This document shows, one piece after another, positions 1 through 9,379 of a stretch of 64,000 bases of DNA. The notes under the pieces were generated by a model. The model was not told where the DNA came from. It saw only the letters and a program-made list of their open reading frames with translations, and did no database searches. The stretch covers positions 124,001-188,000 of the forward strand of contig NZ_JAMQPN010000002.1 of NCBI RefSeq assembly GCF_026151655.1. The letters are read 5' to 3'. The stretch is from Leptospira soteropolitanensis. Its GTDB lineage: Bacteria; Spirochaetota; Leptospiria; Leptospirales; Leptospiraceae. The position numbers were made by a program, and so were the translations under genes. Each line of letters opens with the position of its first letter. Within the stretch, counting starts at the first letter, position 1.

Positions 1-2
1 CT

Positions 3-485
3 GGTGCAAAAATTGTCCATAGTTTAGATATTTCTAAACAAGCGATCGAAATTTGTGAAAGAAACCTCCATTTAAATGGATTGAGTCCAATGATTGGAGA
101 GGGGCGACATAAAAGTTTGGTTTTAGATAGTTTTGAATATTTAAAGTCGATGGAGTCAAATTTTTATGACATGATGATTTTGGATCCCCCAGCATTTACG
201 AAAAGTATTGGAACCGTAAATCAAGCAAGCAGAGGGTACAAAGACATCAACATGAGAGCTATGTCAAAAATCCAAACGGGTGGACTAATTTTTACTTTTT
301 CCTGTTCTCAACATATTTCTTTTGATTTATTCAAAAAAATTGTTTTCGGGGCAGCAAAGGATGCCAAAAAAAGAGTTAGAATTTTGCATCATTTAACCCA
401 GAGTCCAGATCATGGTTATTCTGTTTTCCATCCGGAAGGAGAATACCTAAAAGGCCTTGTGATTCAGGTTGATGGAGATACATGA
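3..485 (+). CDS. Class I SAM-dependent RNA methyltransferase, RlmI-like (C-terminal part)
   Basis: The reading frame is open from base 3, so the gene begins outside the window; 160 residues remain. The visible part starts inside the Rossmann fold (a strand ending in an acidic residue, SLDIS, then a helix ending LHLNGL) and carries the catalytic motif ILDPPAFTKS at about residues 58-67 of the fragment. An N/DPPxF motif with this spacing is typical of RlmI/RlmK-type 23S rRNA cytosine or guanine methyltransferases. Later FTFSCSQHIS matches the usual (T/S)CS segment near the C-terminus of that family. The family call is firm; the exact modified base cannot be told. It lies 25 bases ahead of the acyltransferase gene on the same strand. 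Confidence 0.8.
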   Translation, partial: GAKIVHSLDISKQAIEICERNLHLNGLSPMIGEGRHKSLVLDSFEYLKSMESNFYDMMILDPPAFTKSIGTVNQASRGYKDINMRAMSKIQTGGLIFTFSCSQHISFDLFKKIVFGAAKDAKKRVRILHHLTQSPDHGYSVFHPEGEYLKGLVIQVDGDT

Positions 486-510
486 ATTCTTATATTGGTG
501 AAATCTTAGA

Positions 511-1935
511 ATGAAATTTACATCCCTTAGTTTCCTTTTGTTTTTTCTTGTCATCTATTGTCTACATTGGATGATTCGTGGCAAATTTCGATTAGGCTTT
601 TTGTTTTTGGCTTCTTTTGCTTTTTATGCTGCCTGGTCGATCCCCTTTGCTTTTCACTTTCTTTCAATTGTTCTATTAAATCATTTTTTTAATAAACAAA
701 TTCTAAAAAACAAATCTAGTTTTTGGTATCCTGTCTCTCTGTTTGTTAATTTTGGAAATTTGTTTTTATTTAAATATTTTTACTTTCTTTGGGATGTTTT
801 GTTTCAACTAACAGGAAGTATTTGGTTTGCACCTGAGTCTATTCAAAGTTTCCTAAATTCTCAATTTGGTGCAGACTCCATCACTCTTCCTCTTGCCATT
901 AGTTTTTATACATTTCAAATGGTGGCCTATACCATTGATATCAAACGTGGTAATGCAGAAGAAAATCCTAGTTTTTTACAATTTGCCCTTTTTATCTTTT
1001 TCTTTCCTCAGTTGGTAGCAGGTCCCATTGTTAGGCATGGCGAGTTCTTTTATCAATTGGAAGTTTGGAACGCTAAAAAAGAACAACTCTTCGAAGGGTA
1101 TTATTTAGTTTTCCTTGGACTTTTTAAGAAAGTAGTCCTTGCGGACAATTTGTCTCCCGTCATTGAACCAGTTTTTCAGAGTCCGGAGTTATATGACGGG
1201 TTTACCAATTTTGTTGCGATGTTTGGATATTCTGCTAGAGTTTATTGTGATTTCAGTGGGTATACTGATTTAGCTAGAGGTTTAGGAAAGTTACTTGGGA
1301 TTAACCTTCCAGAAAATTTTCATGCCCCCTTTTTATCTGGGTCTGTGCGGGAACTTTGGACCCGTTGGCATATGACACTCGCAACTTGGATCAAAGATTA
1401 CATTTACTTTCCGTTAGGTGGATCTCGGGTTTCTGAATTTCGCGGTTACCTAAATTTAATCGTTACTTTTACTTTGGCCGGTTTTTGGCATGGAGCCAAT
1501 TTTACTTTTATTATTTGGGGATTTCTTCATGGGGTTATGCTAAGTGTAGAGAGAAAAATAGAGTTAATTCGGAAACCTGATAAAACTCAAAAAGTTGCAA
1601 GATGGAAGAAGTTTTTGGGTATTCTCTATGCTTTTAGTTTTTTTTCATTTACCATTGCTTTTTTCAATGGATCGAGTGTTCCAAACTCTCTTACGATGTT
1701 AGCAAAAGCGTTTACTGGTGGTGCTGGAATCAGAACTAATAAATTAGAATTAATTCTTTATACTTTAATAGTAACGTTTATTCTAAATTATTTGCAAACA
1801 AAACCAAGTTTTCCAAGGCCAAATTGGTCTACGAAGTTTTCTTTTGGTTTTCTATTGTTGTTTTCATTAGTAATTACCATTTTGTTAGGTTATCTTGCTC
1901 CAGGAGGAACGGAATTTATTTATTTCCAATTTTAA
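511..1935 (+). CDS. MBOAT family O-acyltransferase (AlgI-like)
   Basis: A 474-residue polytopic membrane protein with roughly ten or more hydrophobic segments. It carries the family signature in order: LWTRWHMTL with His287, an amphipathic YIYFPLGGSR stretch, then the catalytic FWHGANFTF with His327. MBOAT proteins of the AlgI/DltB type move an acyl group across the inner membrane to a periplasmic acceptor, often together with an SGNH-like partner. The next gene starts one base after the stop and encodes a DUF1574-type protein, which fits such a pair. The acceptor, perhaps LPS or another surface glycan, is unknown. ATG start; no strong ribosome binding site is seen. Confidence 0.88.
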   Translation: MKFTSLSFLLFFLVIYCLHWMIRGKFRLGFLFLASFAFYAAWSIPFAFHFLSIVLLNHFFNKQILKNKSSFWYPVSLFVNFGNLFLFKYFYFLWDVLFQLTGSIWFAPESIQSFLNSQFGADSITLPLAISFYTFQMVAYTIDIKRGNAEENPSFLQFALFIFFFPQLVAGPIVRHGEFFYQLEVWNAKKEQLFEGYYLVFLGLFKKVVLADNLSPVIEPVFQSPELYDGFTNFVAMFGYSARVYCDFSGYTDLARGLGKLLGINLPENFHAPFLSGSVRELWTRWHMTLATWIKDYIYFPLGGSRVSEFRGYLNLIVTFTLAGFWHGANFTFIIWGFLHGVMLSVERKIELIRKPDKTQKVARWKKFLGILYAFSFFSFTIAFFNGSSVPNSLTMLAKAFTGGAGIRTNKLELILYTLIVTFILNYLQTKPSFPRPNWSTKFSFGFLLLFSLVITILLGYLAPGGTEFIYFQF

Positions 1936-1936
1936 T

Positions 1937-3073
1937 ATGAAGTTAAAGTATAAATTTCCTGTAGTAATCTATCCGATTCTTTTAGCCGCTTGTCTTTTTC
2001 TTTTGGATAAAATCTTTTTTTTGCCGATCGTAGTTGAAAACACGTATAGCTGGAAAAAGATTGAACGAAAGTTTTACGAATTAAAAGAAGACCTTTTTCT
2101 TGTAATGCTTGAGGAGAGAAACAAACATCCAGAAAAACAAATTGGTTTGATTTTAGGTAGCTCTCGTTCCGGAGAATTTGACTCCGAAATGTTGGAATCA
2201 TTTTTCCCCAATACAAATTCCTTTAATTTTGCCGCTCCTTTTGGACCACCTAGTTTTCAGGCATATTGGTTAGAAAGAACCCTTGAGGCAAAACTTCCAA
2301 TCCGTTATGTGTTAATCGAAGTTGATCCACTTTTATTCTCGCAATCGGCAATTGATTATTCCTTAAATGGCTCTTATGATAACGAATATGTTTTAAAACA
2401 AATTGATTTCTATCGCACAAAAACAAAGGATCCTTGGCTTACACAGGCAAATGGATTTTCTATGGATGAAGCAGAAGTCTATTTCTTAAAAAAGTTGTTT
2501 GCTTTATATAAATACCCATTAGATCCAACGGCAATCAAAGCAAATAATAAGGAAATTGAAGTTGGTTTTTTCCCTGGAATGTCTGTTGGGATTACTGGCA
2601 AAGAACATAAAAGAAATTATATTGATAAAATCAAATTAGTGAACCGTGTAAAGTTTGGTGCCCTTCCTAATGAGATTAAATTTGCCAATATGGATGTTTT
2701 TTTGGAAAGAGATGCAGAGGCGATGTACAATCAGTATTTGCGTGGAACCAAACTTGCACCCACACAAATTTATTTCTTTCACAAAATTTTGGACTTACTA
2801 AAGGGAAAAGATATTCCTGTGATCGTATATTTTCCTGCTGTCTCGGATGCATTGCGGAGAAGAATGAAAACGGACGGTTTGCTTGATAAATTCAATTCTG
2901 AAATTAAAAAAGCTGTTTCTCGTGCATCGGAAGTTCCGCATTCTAAATTCTTTGTGATAGATCCCAATACAGATCCTCGTTGGGTTTGTAAAGATTTTGT
3001 AGATTCACTTCACTTAAGTGGTGCTTGTTTTCCAAACTTACTTCCTATTTTGTTTCCAAAAGAAGTTCGTTAA
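1937..3073 (+). CDS. DUF1574-type exported protein, probable partner of the MBOAT acyltransferase
   Basis: 378 residues from the ATG at 1937, one base after the MBOAT stop; a TTG at 1895 would add 14 residues read out of frame inside the MBOAT gene and is less likely. Residues 8-28 form one hydrophobic segment, so the protein is an anchored or exported one facing the periplasm. The stretch LGSSRSGEFD near residue 70 resembles the nucleophile block (GxSR/GDS-like) of SGNH-fold proteins. DUF1574 proteins are abundant in Leptospira and commonly sit beside MBOAT genes. By analogy with AlgI and AlgJ/AlgX I infer a role in O-acylation of a surface polymer; direct catalytic evidence is lacking. Confidence 0.72.
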   Translation: MKLKYKFPVVIYPILLAACLFLLDKIFFLPIVVENTYSWKKIERKFYELKEDLFLVMLEERNKHPEKQIGLILGSSRSGEFDSEMLESFFPNTNSFNFAAPFGPPSFQAYWLERTLEAKLPIRYVLIEVDPLLFSQSAIDYSLNGSYDNEYVLKQIDFYRTKTKDPWLTQANGFSMDEAEVYFLKKLFALYKYPLDPTAIKANNKEIEVGFFPGMSVGITGKEHKRNYIDKIKLVNRVKFGALPNEIKFANMDVFLERDAEAMYNQYLRGTKLAPTQIYFFHKILDLLKGKDIPVIVYFPAVSDALRRRMKTDGLLDKFNSEIKKAVSRASEVPHSKFFVIDPNTDPRWVCKDFVDSLHLSGACFPNLLPILFPKEVR

Positions 3074-3669
3074 TTTCTCTTTTCCTTCCGTTTTTCTAAT
3101 TCTTTTTTTAGAAAACGGAAGCGAAAGAATAGATACCCAAGACCACTCAGAAAAAGAAAAATTCCTGACCCCCAATTAGAAGTTACGTCCGACCACAACT
3201 TACCATTTTCTTTTGTTTCAATTAAGAATGAATGGTAAAGGATAAAGCCCGAATATACAAGAAGATTGAAGACCATATAAATTGTTGTTTTTTTTAGGAT
3301 CCAGAGGGTATCTCCCATTTCTTCTCTGAACTTAGTAAATTCTTTTAAAATTTCTTGGTAAGATTTTTGGTGGCTAAGTCGGTAAACATCATATGCTTCT
3401 TCTATCTCTGGATCTTTTGCCTTTCCATCTAAAAGAACAAATTCAAAATCTAGGTGTTTGTCATATTCGGCTTTTTTTTGGGGATCACTGAGTGTGAAGT
3501 AGGCACGGGTAAGTTCTAAAATTTTTTCCTTAGCTTCCGGAATTCCGGCATTGTCGAGTTTTTGCCAAAATTCCAATTCTCTTGAATAAATAGCTTCTAC
3601 GGTCTCTTTTGCGGATTCCTTTGTTACTCCAAGGATTCCATAGAAAGTCTCCCTTTTCGTTCGAGCCAT
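3070..3669 (-). CDS. Membrane-anchored J-domain-like protein lacking HPD
   Basis: 199 residues with a good AAGGAG ribosome binding site ahead of the ATG. Residues 8-75 resemble a DnaJ J-domain: [11 protein letters not shown] at the start and [22 protein letters not shown] at the end, which is the helix III and helix IV pattern. The His-Pro-Asp tripeptide needed to stimulate DnaK ATPase is absent; its region reads QKLDNAGIP. Two hydrophobic segments follow at about 130-150 and 167-187. It may be a J-like adaptor or a non-stimulating cochaperone; its partner is unknown. Its last four codon bases overlap the end of the convergent DUF1574 gene. Confidence 0.65.
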   Translation of the reverse strand: MARTKRETFYGILGVTKESAKETVEAIYSRELEFWQKLDNAGIPEAKEKILELTRAYFTLSDPQKKAEYDKHLDFEFVLLDGKAKDPEIEEAYDVYRLSHQKSYQEILKEFTKFREEMGDTLWILKKTTIYMVFNLLVYSGFILYHSFLIETKENGKLWSDVTSNWGSGIFLFLSGLGYLFFRFRFLKKELEKRKEKRN

Positions 3670-3732
3670 ATACTCCTTTTACCCCCCATCTTCTTTGCTT
3701 TACAAGGAAAATTTCTGGAAAAACATATCATT

Positions 3733-5109
3733 ATGAACCCATCCTTGACTGAAATTCCAACCCTAGAGAGTCCCGTTCACTTGGGAAAGGTATACGTGGA
3801 AACCTACGGATGCCAAATGAATGAATATGATTCAGGTATCGTCAAGGAGCTGTTTCGAAAGGAAAATTATGAAGCAGCTGACTCAGTGGAAGACAGTGAC
3901 ATCATTTTTTTAAACACCTGTGCCGTTAGAGAAAATGCACACGCAAAAATTTATGGTAGATTACAATCACTTGGTTATTTAAAGAAAAAAAATCCAAACT
4001 TAGTTATTGGTGTACTTGGGTGTATGGCACAAAACTTAGGAGAGGATTTATTTCACCAGGAACTACCACTAGACCTCATTGTTGGTCCCGATAATTATAG
4101 AACATTACCAGAGCTCATTCAAAAAATCCGGGAAGGGGAACGAGATGTCCAACTAACAAGGCTTTCTCGGACTGAAACTTACGATGAATTAGAACCAAAA
4201 GTAGTAAATGGAATCCAAGCCTTTGTTACGATTATGAGAGGTTGTAATAATTTTTGTACTTTTTGTGTGGTTCCTTATACTAGAGGTCGTGAAAGAAGTA
4301 GAGAACCAGGTTCTATTGTAGCCGAAATTATTCAGTTACAAGAAATGGGTGTAAAACAAGTAACCCTTCTTGGACAGAATGTTAATAGTTATTCGTTTGA
4401 AAATACTGACTTTTGCGCCCTTGTGGAAAAGATTTTAGCGGAAACTACGATTGAACGCGTGCGGTTCACAAGCCCGCATCCAAAAGACTTTCCAGACCAC
4501 CTGATTTCGCTTATGGCGAAAGAAGAACGTTTCTCTTCTCAAATTCATATGCCATTACAAGCAGGAAGCTCTAAGGTGCTTCGAGATATGAAACGTAGTT
4601 ATACCAAAGAAGAATACTTGGATCTAGTAGCAAGCATTCAAGAGAGAATTCCGGATATTGGAATTACATCTGATATTATTGTTGGATTTCCTGGGGAAAC
4701 AGAGGAAGAATTTCAGGAGACTTTGGAAGTCGTAAAAAAAGTGAAATTTGACATGTCGTATATGTTTAAATATTCCGAACGTGAGGGAACAATCGCAAAA
4801 CGTAAGTTTATCGATGATGTTTCAGAAGAAACCAAAAGTAAACGACTCATTGAACTTGTGGAACTTCAAACCAAAATTTCTCATGAAAAAAATCAGTCCA
4901 AAATAGGAAAAGAGTTTTCTGTTCTCATTGAAAACACTTCCAAAAAATCCAAACTTGAGTTATGTGGTCGTTCCCATTGCGGTCGAATGATTGTATTCCC
5001 AATTCCGGAAGGTGAGTCAAAAGACCCAACAGATTGGATTGGAAAAACAGTAAATGTTTTGGTGGAATCTGCCACCAGTGCCACTTTGAAAGGAAAACTC
5101 GTTGGCTAA
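3733..5109 (+). CDS. miaB: tRNA-2-methylthio-N6-dimethylallyladenosine synthase
   Basis: 458 residues, the usual length. MiaB is a radical-SAM methylthiotransferase that adds a methylthio group to i6A37 of tRNAs. Order of domains: an N-terminal UPF0004 domain with the auxiliary cluster cysteines Cys27, Cys63 and Cys97; the radical-SAM core with Cys171, Cys175 and Cys178 (GCNNFCTFC); and a C-terminal TRAM domain ending near LKGKLVG. The segment [11 protein letters not shown] is typical of MiaB rather than RimO or MtaB. The ATG at 3733 is divergent from the J-like gene. The last codons overlap the TTG start of the next gene by 8 bases, suggesting translational coupling. Confidence 0.95.
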   Translation: MNPSLTEIPTLESPVHLGKVYVETYGCQMNEYDSGIVKELFRKENYEAADSVEDSDIIFLNTCAVRENAHAKIYGRLQSLGYLKKKNPNLVIGVLGCMAQNLGEDLFHQELPLDLIVGPDNYRTLPELIQKIREGERDVQLTRLSRTETYDELEPKVVNGIQAFVTIMRGCNNFCTFCVVPYTRGRERSREPGSIVAEIIQLQEMGVKQVTLLGQNVNSYSFENTDFCALVEKILAETTIERVRFTSPHPKDFPDHLISLMAKEERFSSQIHMPLQAGSSKVLRDMKRSYTKEEYLDLVASIQERIPDIGITSDIIVGFPGETEEEFQETLEVVKKVKFDMSYMFKYSEREGTIAKRKFIDDVSEETKSKRLIELVELQTKISHEKNQSKIGKEFSVLIENTSKKSKLELCGRSHCGRMIVFPIPEGESKDPTDWIGKTVNVLVESATSATLKGKLVG

Positions 5110-6694
5110 ACAAGTCGATCTTAGAACCGTAAGGGTTTTCTCAAAAGACGATTTACCACCAGATTTTATGGTGGATACGGATCGTTTAGGAAAGTGGAAA
5201 CGGTTTAAACCTTCTATTTTAAGAATTTATATACTAAAAGAAATTCTAAGTCCATTCCTTGTAGCCCTTTCTTTTTTTACTATGATCTATATGGCTGTTG
5301 CCATTCAAAAGATGATTGGTCTTTTTGTGGGTAAGGGTGTTGATTTCTTCCGATTGTTAGATTATATGGGTTATGTATTTGGAAATACATTACCAATGAC
5401 CATTCCAATGGCTTGTCTTATGTCAGGTATTATGGCTGCAGGTCGTTTATCAGGTGATTCTGAGATTACTGCCATGCGGGCTTCGGGCGTTTCTTTTCCG
5501 TATATATATTCTAACTTCCTTGTATTCGGGTTTGTCATGACCCTGATTGTAGGGTATTTGAATTTTTATTTAGGACCAGAAAACACTCGTAAGATGAAGG
5601 ATTTTGATAATTGGATTGCGACTTATAATCCGCTTCTTGCCATCCAACCTGGTCAGTTTTCCGGAGATAAAACTCAGGATTTTTTTTCCGAGAAGGGAAG
5701 AACCATGTATTCTGGTGGTATTGATACCGACGGAAATTTAAGCAATGTACAAATTCGAGAATGGTCCATTTCTGCTGACGGAAATGATTTTATCATGGTT
5801 AATAATTTGGCAGTGCCTATGGGCGGGTCTCGTATGTTGCAGATTATTAACGCCAGAGAAGGTATGTTAGTTGAAAAAAAGAACTTAGCTGGCGAGTTTG
5901 AAAAGTCAGTGCGGCTTCGTAAAGGATATGTGATCGAGTGGGATCCTGAAACTAACGCAATTGGTATCACCAATTTTATGGACGGGGAGATGGATTATAA
6001 TACCCCAGCTAAAAAAGATACTAAGACTATGAGTATCAATGTAAAGCCAGATACCTTTTCCTTACCAATGTTATTTGAGATTCGCAATGCAATTGAATCA
6101 GAGGGACTCGAAAACATTCCGGGTTTAGAAATTTTGAAAGAATATGGACTTTCTATCAAAGGTGTGGGAGGTTTAAAACAAATGGTCGAACAATTTAAAT
6201 ACGATCTTTTAATGGGGGCAAGTAGTGGAAACCAAGAAGACATGGCACAAAAGTTTGCACTCTTCACTCAACTTTCCGAACTACTCAACGAATCGAAAAA
6301 AACTCTTACCGGTTTTAACGTAGAGATTCACAAACGGTTTGCAACTCCGATATCCTGTCAGATTTTTTTCTTTTTATCTTTTCCTCTAGGACTAGTCGTC
6401 AAAAGGTCCGGTAAAGGGATGAGTTTTACCTTAGCTGTCATTTTTCTTTTGATTTATTATGCATTTTTTATATTTGGATCAGGTATTTCTTATAAAGAGA
6501 ACGTCCCTGATTGGGTAGGACCTTGGTCTGCTAATATCGTAATAGCTACACTTTCCATCTATATCATGATTTCTCGTACAGATGCAAAATTACCAGAATC
6601 CATTCGAAGCCGTCTTGGGTTTTACTTCCGGTTTCGGGACATTCTCGAGGAAAGAATGGAACTGATAAAAAATCGGTTCCGAAAAGCCAAATAA
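5102..6694 (+). CDS. LptF/LptG family permease (YjgP/YjgQ)
   Basis: 530 residues. LptF and LptG form the membrane part of the LptB2FG ABC transporter that extracts LPS from the inner membrane. Seen here: transmembrane helices near residues 47-70, 95-118 and 140-160, the conserved block [30 protein letters not shown] (positions about 97-126) with the coupling-helix pattern, a long periplasmic beta-jellyroll region about 165-400, then three C-terminal helices. The TTG start overlaps miaB; the next possible start is the ATG 22 codons later. The periplasmic part is longer than in E. coli (360 residues total), as seen in spirochaetes. I cannot say whether it is LptF or LptG; no second permease gene is adjacent. 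Confidence 0.85.
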   Translation: MAKQVDLRTVRVFSKDDLPPDFMVDTDRLGKWKRFKPSILRIYILKEILSPFLVALSFFTMIYMAVAIQKMIGLFVGKGVDFFRLLDYMGYVFGNTLPMTIPMACLMSGIMAAGRLSGDSEITAMRASGVSFPYIYSNFLVFGFVMTLIVGYLNFYLGPENTRKMKDFDNWIATYNPLLAIQPGQFSGDKTQDFFSEKGRTMYSGGIDTDGNLSNVQIREWSISADGNDFIMVNNLAVPMGGSRMLQIINAREGMLVEKKNLAGEFEKSVRLRKGYVIEWDPETNAIGITNFMDGEMDYNTPAKKDTKTMSINVKPDTFSLPMLFEIRNAIESEGLENIPGLEILKEYGLSIKGVGGLKQMVEQFKYDLLMGASSGNQEDMAQKFALFTQLSELLNESKKTLTGFNVEIHKRFATPISCQIFFFLSFPLGLVVKRSGKGMSFTLAVIFLLIYYAFFIFGSGISYKENVPDWVGPWSANIVIATLSIYIMISRTDAKLPESIRSRLGFYFRFRDILEERMELIKNRFRKAK

Positions 6695-6765
6695 GGCAAA
6701 ATTTGCTAGAAAATTCCACTTACTACAGTCCTATAGAATCAGCAGTTTAGTGCAGGAGATCTGGT

Positions 6766-7596
6766 TTGAAAACTTCTTACATTTGGAATATTTCTAATGG
6801 GCGACCTTTTCCGGTAGAACTTTGGAAACATTCAAAGATCAAGGTTCAAGTCAACCAAATGCAGTTGGAAGAATTGGGCCGAATTTCGATTACTCCGAAT
6901 GATATTCATATTTTATTCCTCCAAGTGTCATTGGCAGAGTGGAAACAAATCCAACCAACAATCGTTTCTACGTTTGAAACAAATCCTTTTGTATCTTTGA
7001 TTTTGGTATCCTCTGAAGATGGAGTGGACCAAATCCAGGATTCAGTTCAAAACCAATCGAAATATTTAGTTTTAGAAAATCCGCTTCATGTAAGGGAACT
7101 AAGAATGATTCTGGATCGTACCATCCAATCAGAATCTTACAAAGCTGCTGCTCTTGATATTGGAAATTCTTGTTTAGAAAACGTAGGATTTTTTGAAGGA
7201 GTTTTTTCCTTAGCGCATCAAGAATACGAAGAATCCAAAAAGGAAAATGAGGCCTTACGATCCATTTTACAATATGAAGAGCTAGTGAAACGTTCGCAAG
7301 CTGGTATCAGCACTGCTTTAGAAAAAGTGAATGATATGAAAAACCAGGAATTAATAGAACTTCATGAACGTGTAAAGGCAAGTCAAAAGTTGGATGAACT
7401 TCGCGAAAAAGAACTCAAACAAGCACTAGAATTACAAAAGGCAACAGAACAAGTGTTAAATTATTCTCGCATTGAAGAGATGAATTTAGATAAAATTTTA
7501 CGAGCCCAGGATCGACTTTTTGAATATACCGAACAAGAGATTAAAGAATTGGTCGAAGAAAATCGGTCTTTAAAAAAGAAACTAGGTTTAATTTAA
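6766..7596 (+). CDS. Unknown protein with receiver-like N-terminus and coiled coil
   Basis: 276 residues from a TTG with GCAGGAGA about 8 bases upstream. Residues 1-125 alternate hydrophobic strands and helices in the way of a response-regulator receiver (HILFLQVSL, VSLILVSSEDG, KYLVLENPLHVRELRMIL, the last being like the strand-5 Lys and helix-5 region), but the acidic pocket and phosphorylatable Asp are not evident. Residues 150-276 are highly charged and predicted coiled coil. This may be a pseudo-receiver that works by protein contacts. It is convergent with the next gene, overlapping it by four bases. I do not recognise a named family. Confidence 0.55.
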   Translation: MKTSYIWNISNGRPFPVELWKHSKIKVQVNQMQLEELGRISITPNDIHILFLQVSLAEWKQIQPTIVSTFETNPFVSLILVSSEDGVDQIQDSVQNQSKYLVLENPLHVRELRMILDRTIQSESYKAAALDIGNSCLENVGFFEGVFSLAHQEYEESKKENEALRSILQYEELVKRSQAGISTALEKVNDMKNQELIELHERVKASQKLDELREKELKQALELQKATEQVLNYSRIEEMNLDKILRAQDRLFEYTEQEIKELVEENRSLKKKLGLI

Positions 7597-8399
7597 AAAT
7601 CTCTTCCTACTTTTTCTTCTATGCTTGCATATTCTTTAGATTCGCGACCATAGTGGATTTCTGCAAATCGTAACAGATGTTTTTTCTTTAGTTCTTTGAA
7701 CTCATAATAGAGTTCTTGGTTTTTAGATTTCATTGCAGTTTGTTCCATTTTTTCATAGGAAAGAGCTAATAATCTATGGGGTTCCGCCTCAGCTTCATTT
7801 TTAGAAGATAAGCCAATATAGCGATGTGTAAAATCGATTACTTGTAAATAATTTTTAAATGCTTCCTGGTGTTTGATATATTCTCTATAGATTCCAGATT
7901 TTAGATCAAGATAAGGATCACTTTCTTTCACCTTTGGATTTTCAATTTTGTCCAAAAGGTTCATTCCTTTGATCAATCGGGCGACTGTTTGTGTTCTTAA
8001 ATCAAAGAGTAATTTCTGAAATTCCTTTTCTTTGTTTTCTTTTCTAATCTGTTTTTGCCATTCATACCGATCTTCGTAGTAAATTTCCTTTTTGGAATCA
8101 TCCTTCCGCTTTTGGATATTTTTTCTACCTGATTCGAAGTAGTCGATAGCAGTTGCATATTCTTTGTTTGCTTCTTGCCAACGTTTTTCGGAATTTTTTT
8201 CATCCACTAATTCCAGAACTTTGATTGAATCCAATCTCTCTGAGCTATCCCCCCAGGGTGAACCTGATTCCGGAGTCGTGGGCAATATGGATTCTAGCCG
8301 ATTTTCCTTTGCCGATGTTTGACTAATGTCTTTGGCGTTAAGGGAAATTGTTTCCAGTAAAATTAAAGAAATCCATAAAAATAGGATGGGAAATTTCAT
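7593..8399 (-). CDS. Exported protein of unknown function
   Basis: 268 residues. The N-terminus MKFPILFLWISLILLETISLNAKD has a short basic start, a hydrophobic core and an NAK/D cleavage-like site, so export to the periplasm is likely. The rest is strongly charged and helical (Lys, Glu and Gln rich, residues 60-260), resembling tandem TPR-like helices without a clear consensus: a segment around DKIENPKVKESDPYLDLKSG and another around HRLLALSYEKMEQ. No catalytic motif is seen. It may be one of the leptospiral periplasmic helical repeat proteins. Divergent from mgsA. Confidence 0.6.
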   Translation of the reverse strand: MKFPILFLWISLILLETISLNAKDISQTSAKENRLESILPTTPESGSPWGDSSERLDSIKVLELVDEKNSEKRWQEANKEYATAIDYFESGRKNIQKRKDDSKKEIYYEDRYEWQKQIRKENKEKEFQKLLFDLRTQTVARLIKGMNLLDKIENPKVKESDPYLDLKSGIYREYIKHQEAFKNYLQVIDFTHRYIGLSSKNEAEAEPHRLLALSYEKMEQTAMKSKNQELYYEFKELKKKHLLRFAEIHYGRESKEYASIEEKVGRDF

Positions 8400-8471
8400 T
8401 TACAGGGAAACTTTCCTTGAATCCTAGATATTGGCAAGAACTATCATTCTATGGTACTAATTCAAAGAAAA

Positions 8472-8906
8472 ATGGAGATCACAAAAAAGATCGTCCTAAT
8501 TGCGCATGACAATCGAAAGGAAGATTTACTTGACTGGGTAAAGTACAATAAAGGGACCTTAAGTAAACATCATCTCTCTGCCACTGGCACTACGGGAAAA
8601 TTAATTCATGAAGAAATCGGACTTCCTGTGTTTCGCTTCATTTCAGGGCCACTCGGAGGTGATCAACAGATAGGATCAAAAATCGTTGAGGATGGAATTG
8701 ATTTTATGGTATTTTTCTGGGATCCCCTTTCTGCACAACCGCATGATCCTGATGTCAAAGCTTTATTACGGATTGCTGTATTGTATAATATTCCGATGGC
8801 TTGTAATCGGTCTAGCGCCGATTTTTTGATATCCTCTCCCTTGATGGAAAGAGAATACAGTCGTCAATTGATCGATTATGGATCAAGAATACCTACAAAG
8901 AATTAG
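8472..8906 (+). CDS. mgsA: Methylglyoxal synthase
   Basis: Converts dihydroxyacetone phosphate to methylglyoxal and phosphate, a bypass of lower glycolysis when phosphate is short. Family blocks are all present: VLIAHDNRKED, the phosphate-binding SATGTTGKL, the catalytic GPLGGDQQIG (Asp corresponding to Asp71 of the E. coli enzyme), FFWDPLSAQPHDPDV and the C-terminal ACNRSSADFL. I prefer the ATG at 8472 (144 residues, preceded by AAAGAAA) over the ATG at 8451, which has a TATCAT -10-like box only a few bases upstream. The 3' end overlaps the end of the convergent SRPBCC gene by 24 bases. Confidence 0.93.
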   Translation: MEITKKIVLIAHDNRKEDLLDWVKYNKGTLSKHHLSATGTTGKLIHEEIGLPVFRFISGPLGGDQQIGSKIVEDGIDFMVFFWDPLSAQPHDPDVKALLRIAVLYNIPMACNRSSADFLISSPLMEREYSRQLIDYGSRIPTKN

Positions 8907-9359
8907 TTTTGGTCGCACACCGAAGTGTTTTCCTGTAAGAGTATGTCGTTTATGAAACATAAAAAATAGGATGGGAAATAAGAGAATACGAGAAATGGTC
9001 CAAAAGTGGAAGTCGATTTGAATCTCTTCAGAGAGAATACAACGACCATCAGATCCATCTAAAAATCGATGTGTATGTTCAAACTTTAAAAAAGGACCTT
9101 TCTCTTGGTTATCTGTAAAAAATTCATTTTTTTGATAGGAAATGTGTTTTGCGACCCAGATCTTTTTCCAAAAAGGTAAGATGTTTATTTCTAAAACCAC
9201 TTCTTCACCAGCTAAAAGAGAATTCGGTGCCTTTATGACTTTGATTCCGTTTGCTCCGCCAACTAAAGTTTCAAAACCGATTGGATCTTCGTGAAACTGG
9301 AACAAATCCTCCCTTTTTATAGGAAAACTAGATCTGTAAATGAATGTATTCATACACAT
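8883..9359 (-). CDS. SRPBCC (START-like) family protein
   Basis: 158 residues. The pattern matches the CoxG/polyketide-cyclase-like SRPBCC fold: an N-terminal strand and helix (FIYRSSFPIKREDLFQFHEDPIGFE), a central antiparallel sheet (VVLEINILPFWKKIWVAKHISY), then FKHTH-like KFEHTHRFLDGSDGRCILSEEIQIDF and a hydrophobic C-terminal helix. Members bind hydrophobic ligands; no substrate can be named. This type often has unknown function beside NAD-binding epimerases, but none is next to it here. ATG at 9359 or two codons later. Divergent from the next gene. Confidence 0.62.
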   Translation of the reverse strand: MCMNTFIYRSSFPIKREDLFQFHEDPIGFETLVGGANGIKVIKAPNSLLAGEEVVLEINILPFWKKIWVAKHISYQKNEFFTDNQEKGPFLKFEHTHRFLDGSDGRCILSEEIQIDFHFWTISRILLFPILFFMFHKRHTLTGKHFGVRPKLILCRYS

Positions 9360-9379
9360 TAGAAGGTAATAATTTAAAA

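Noticed and set aside
8451..8471. Seven extra N-terminal codons of mgsA from ATG 8451
   Set aside because: No ribosome binding site, and a TATCAT -10-like box lies four bases ahead; the ATG at 8472 fits better. This remains uncertain.
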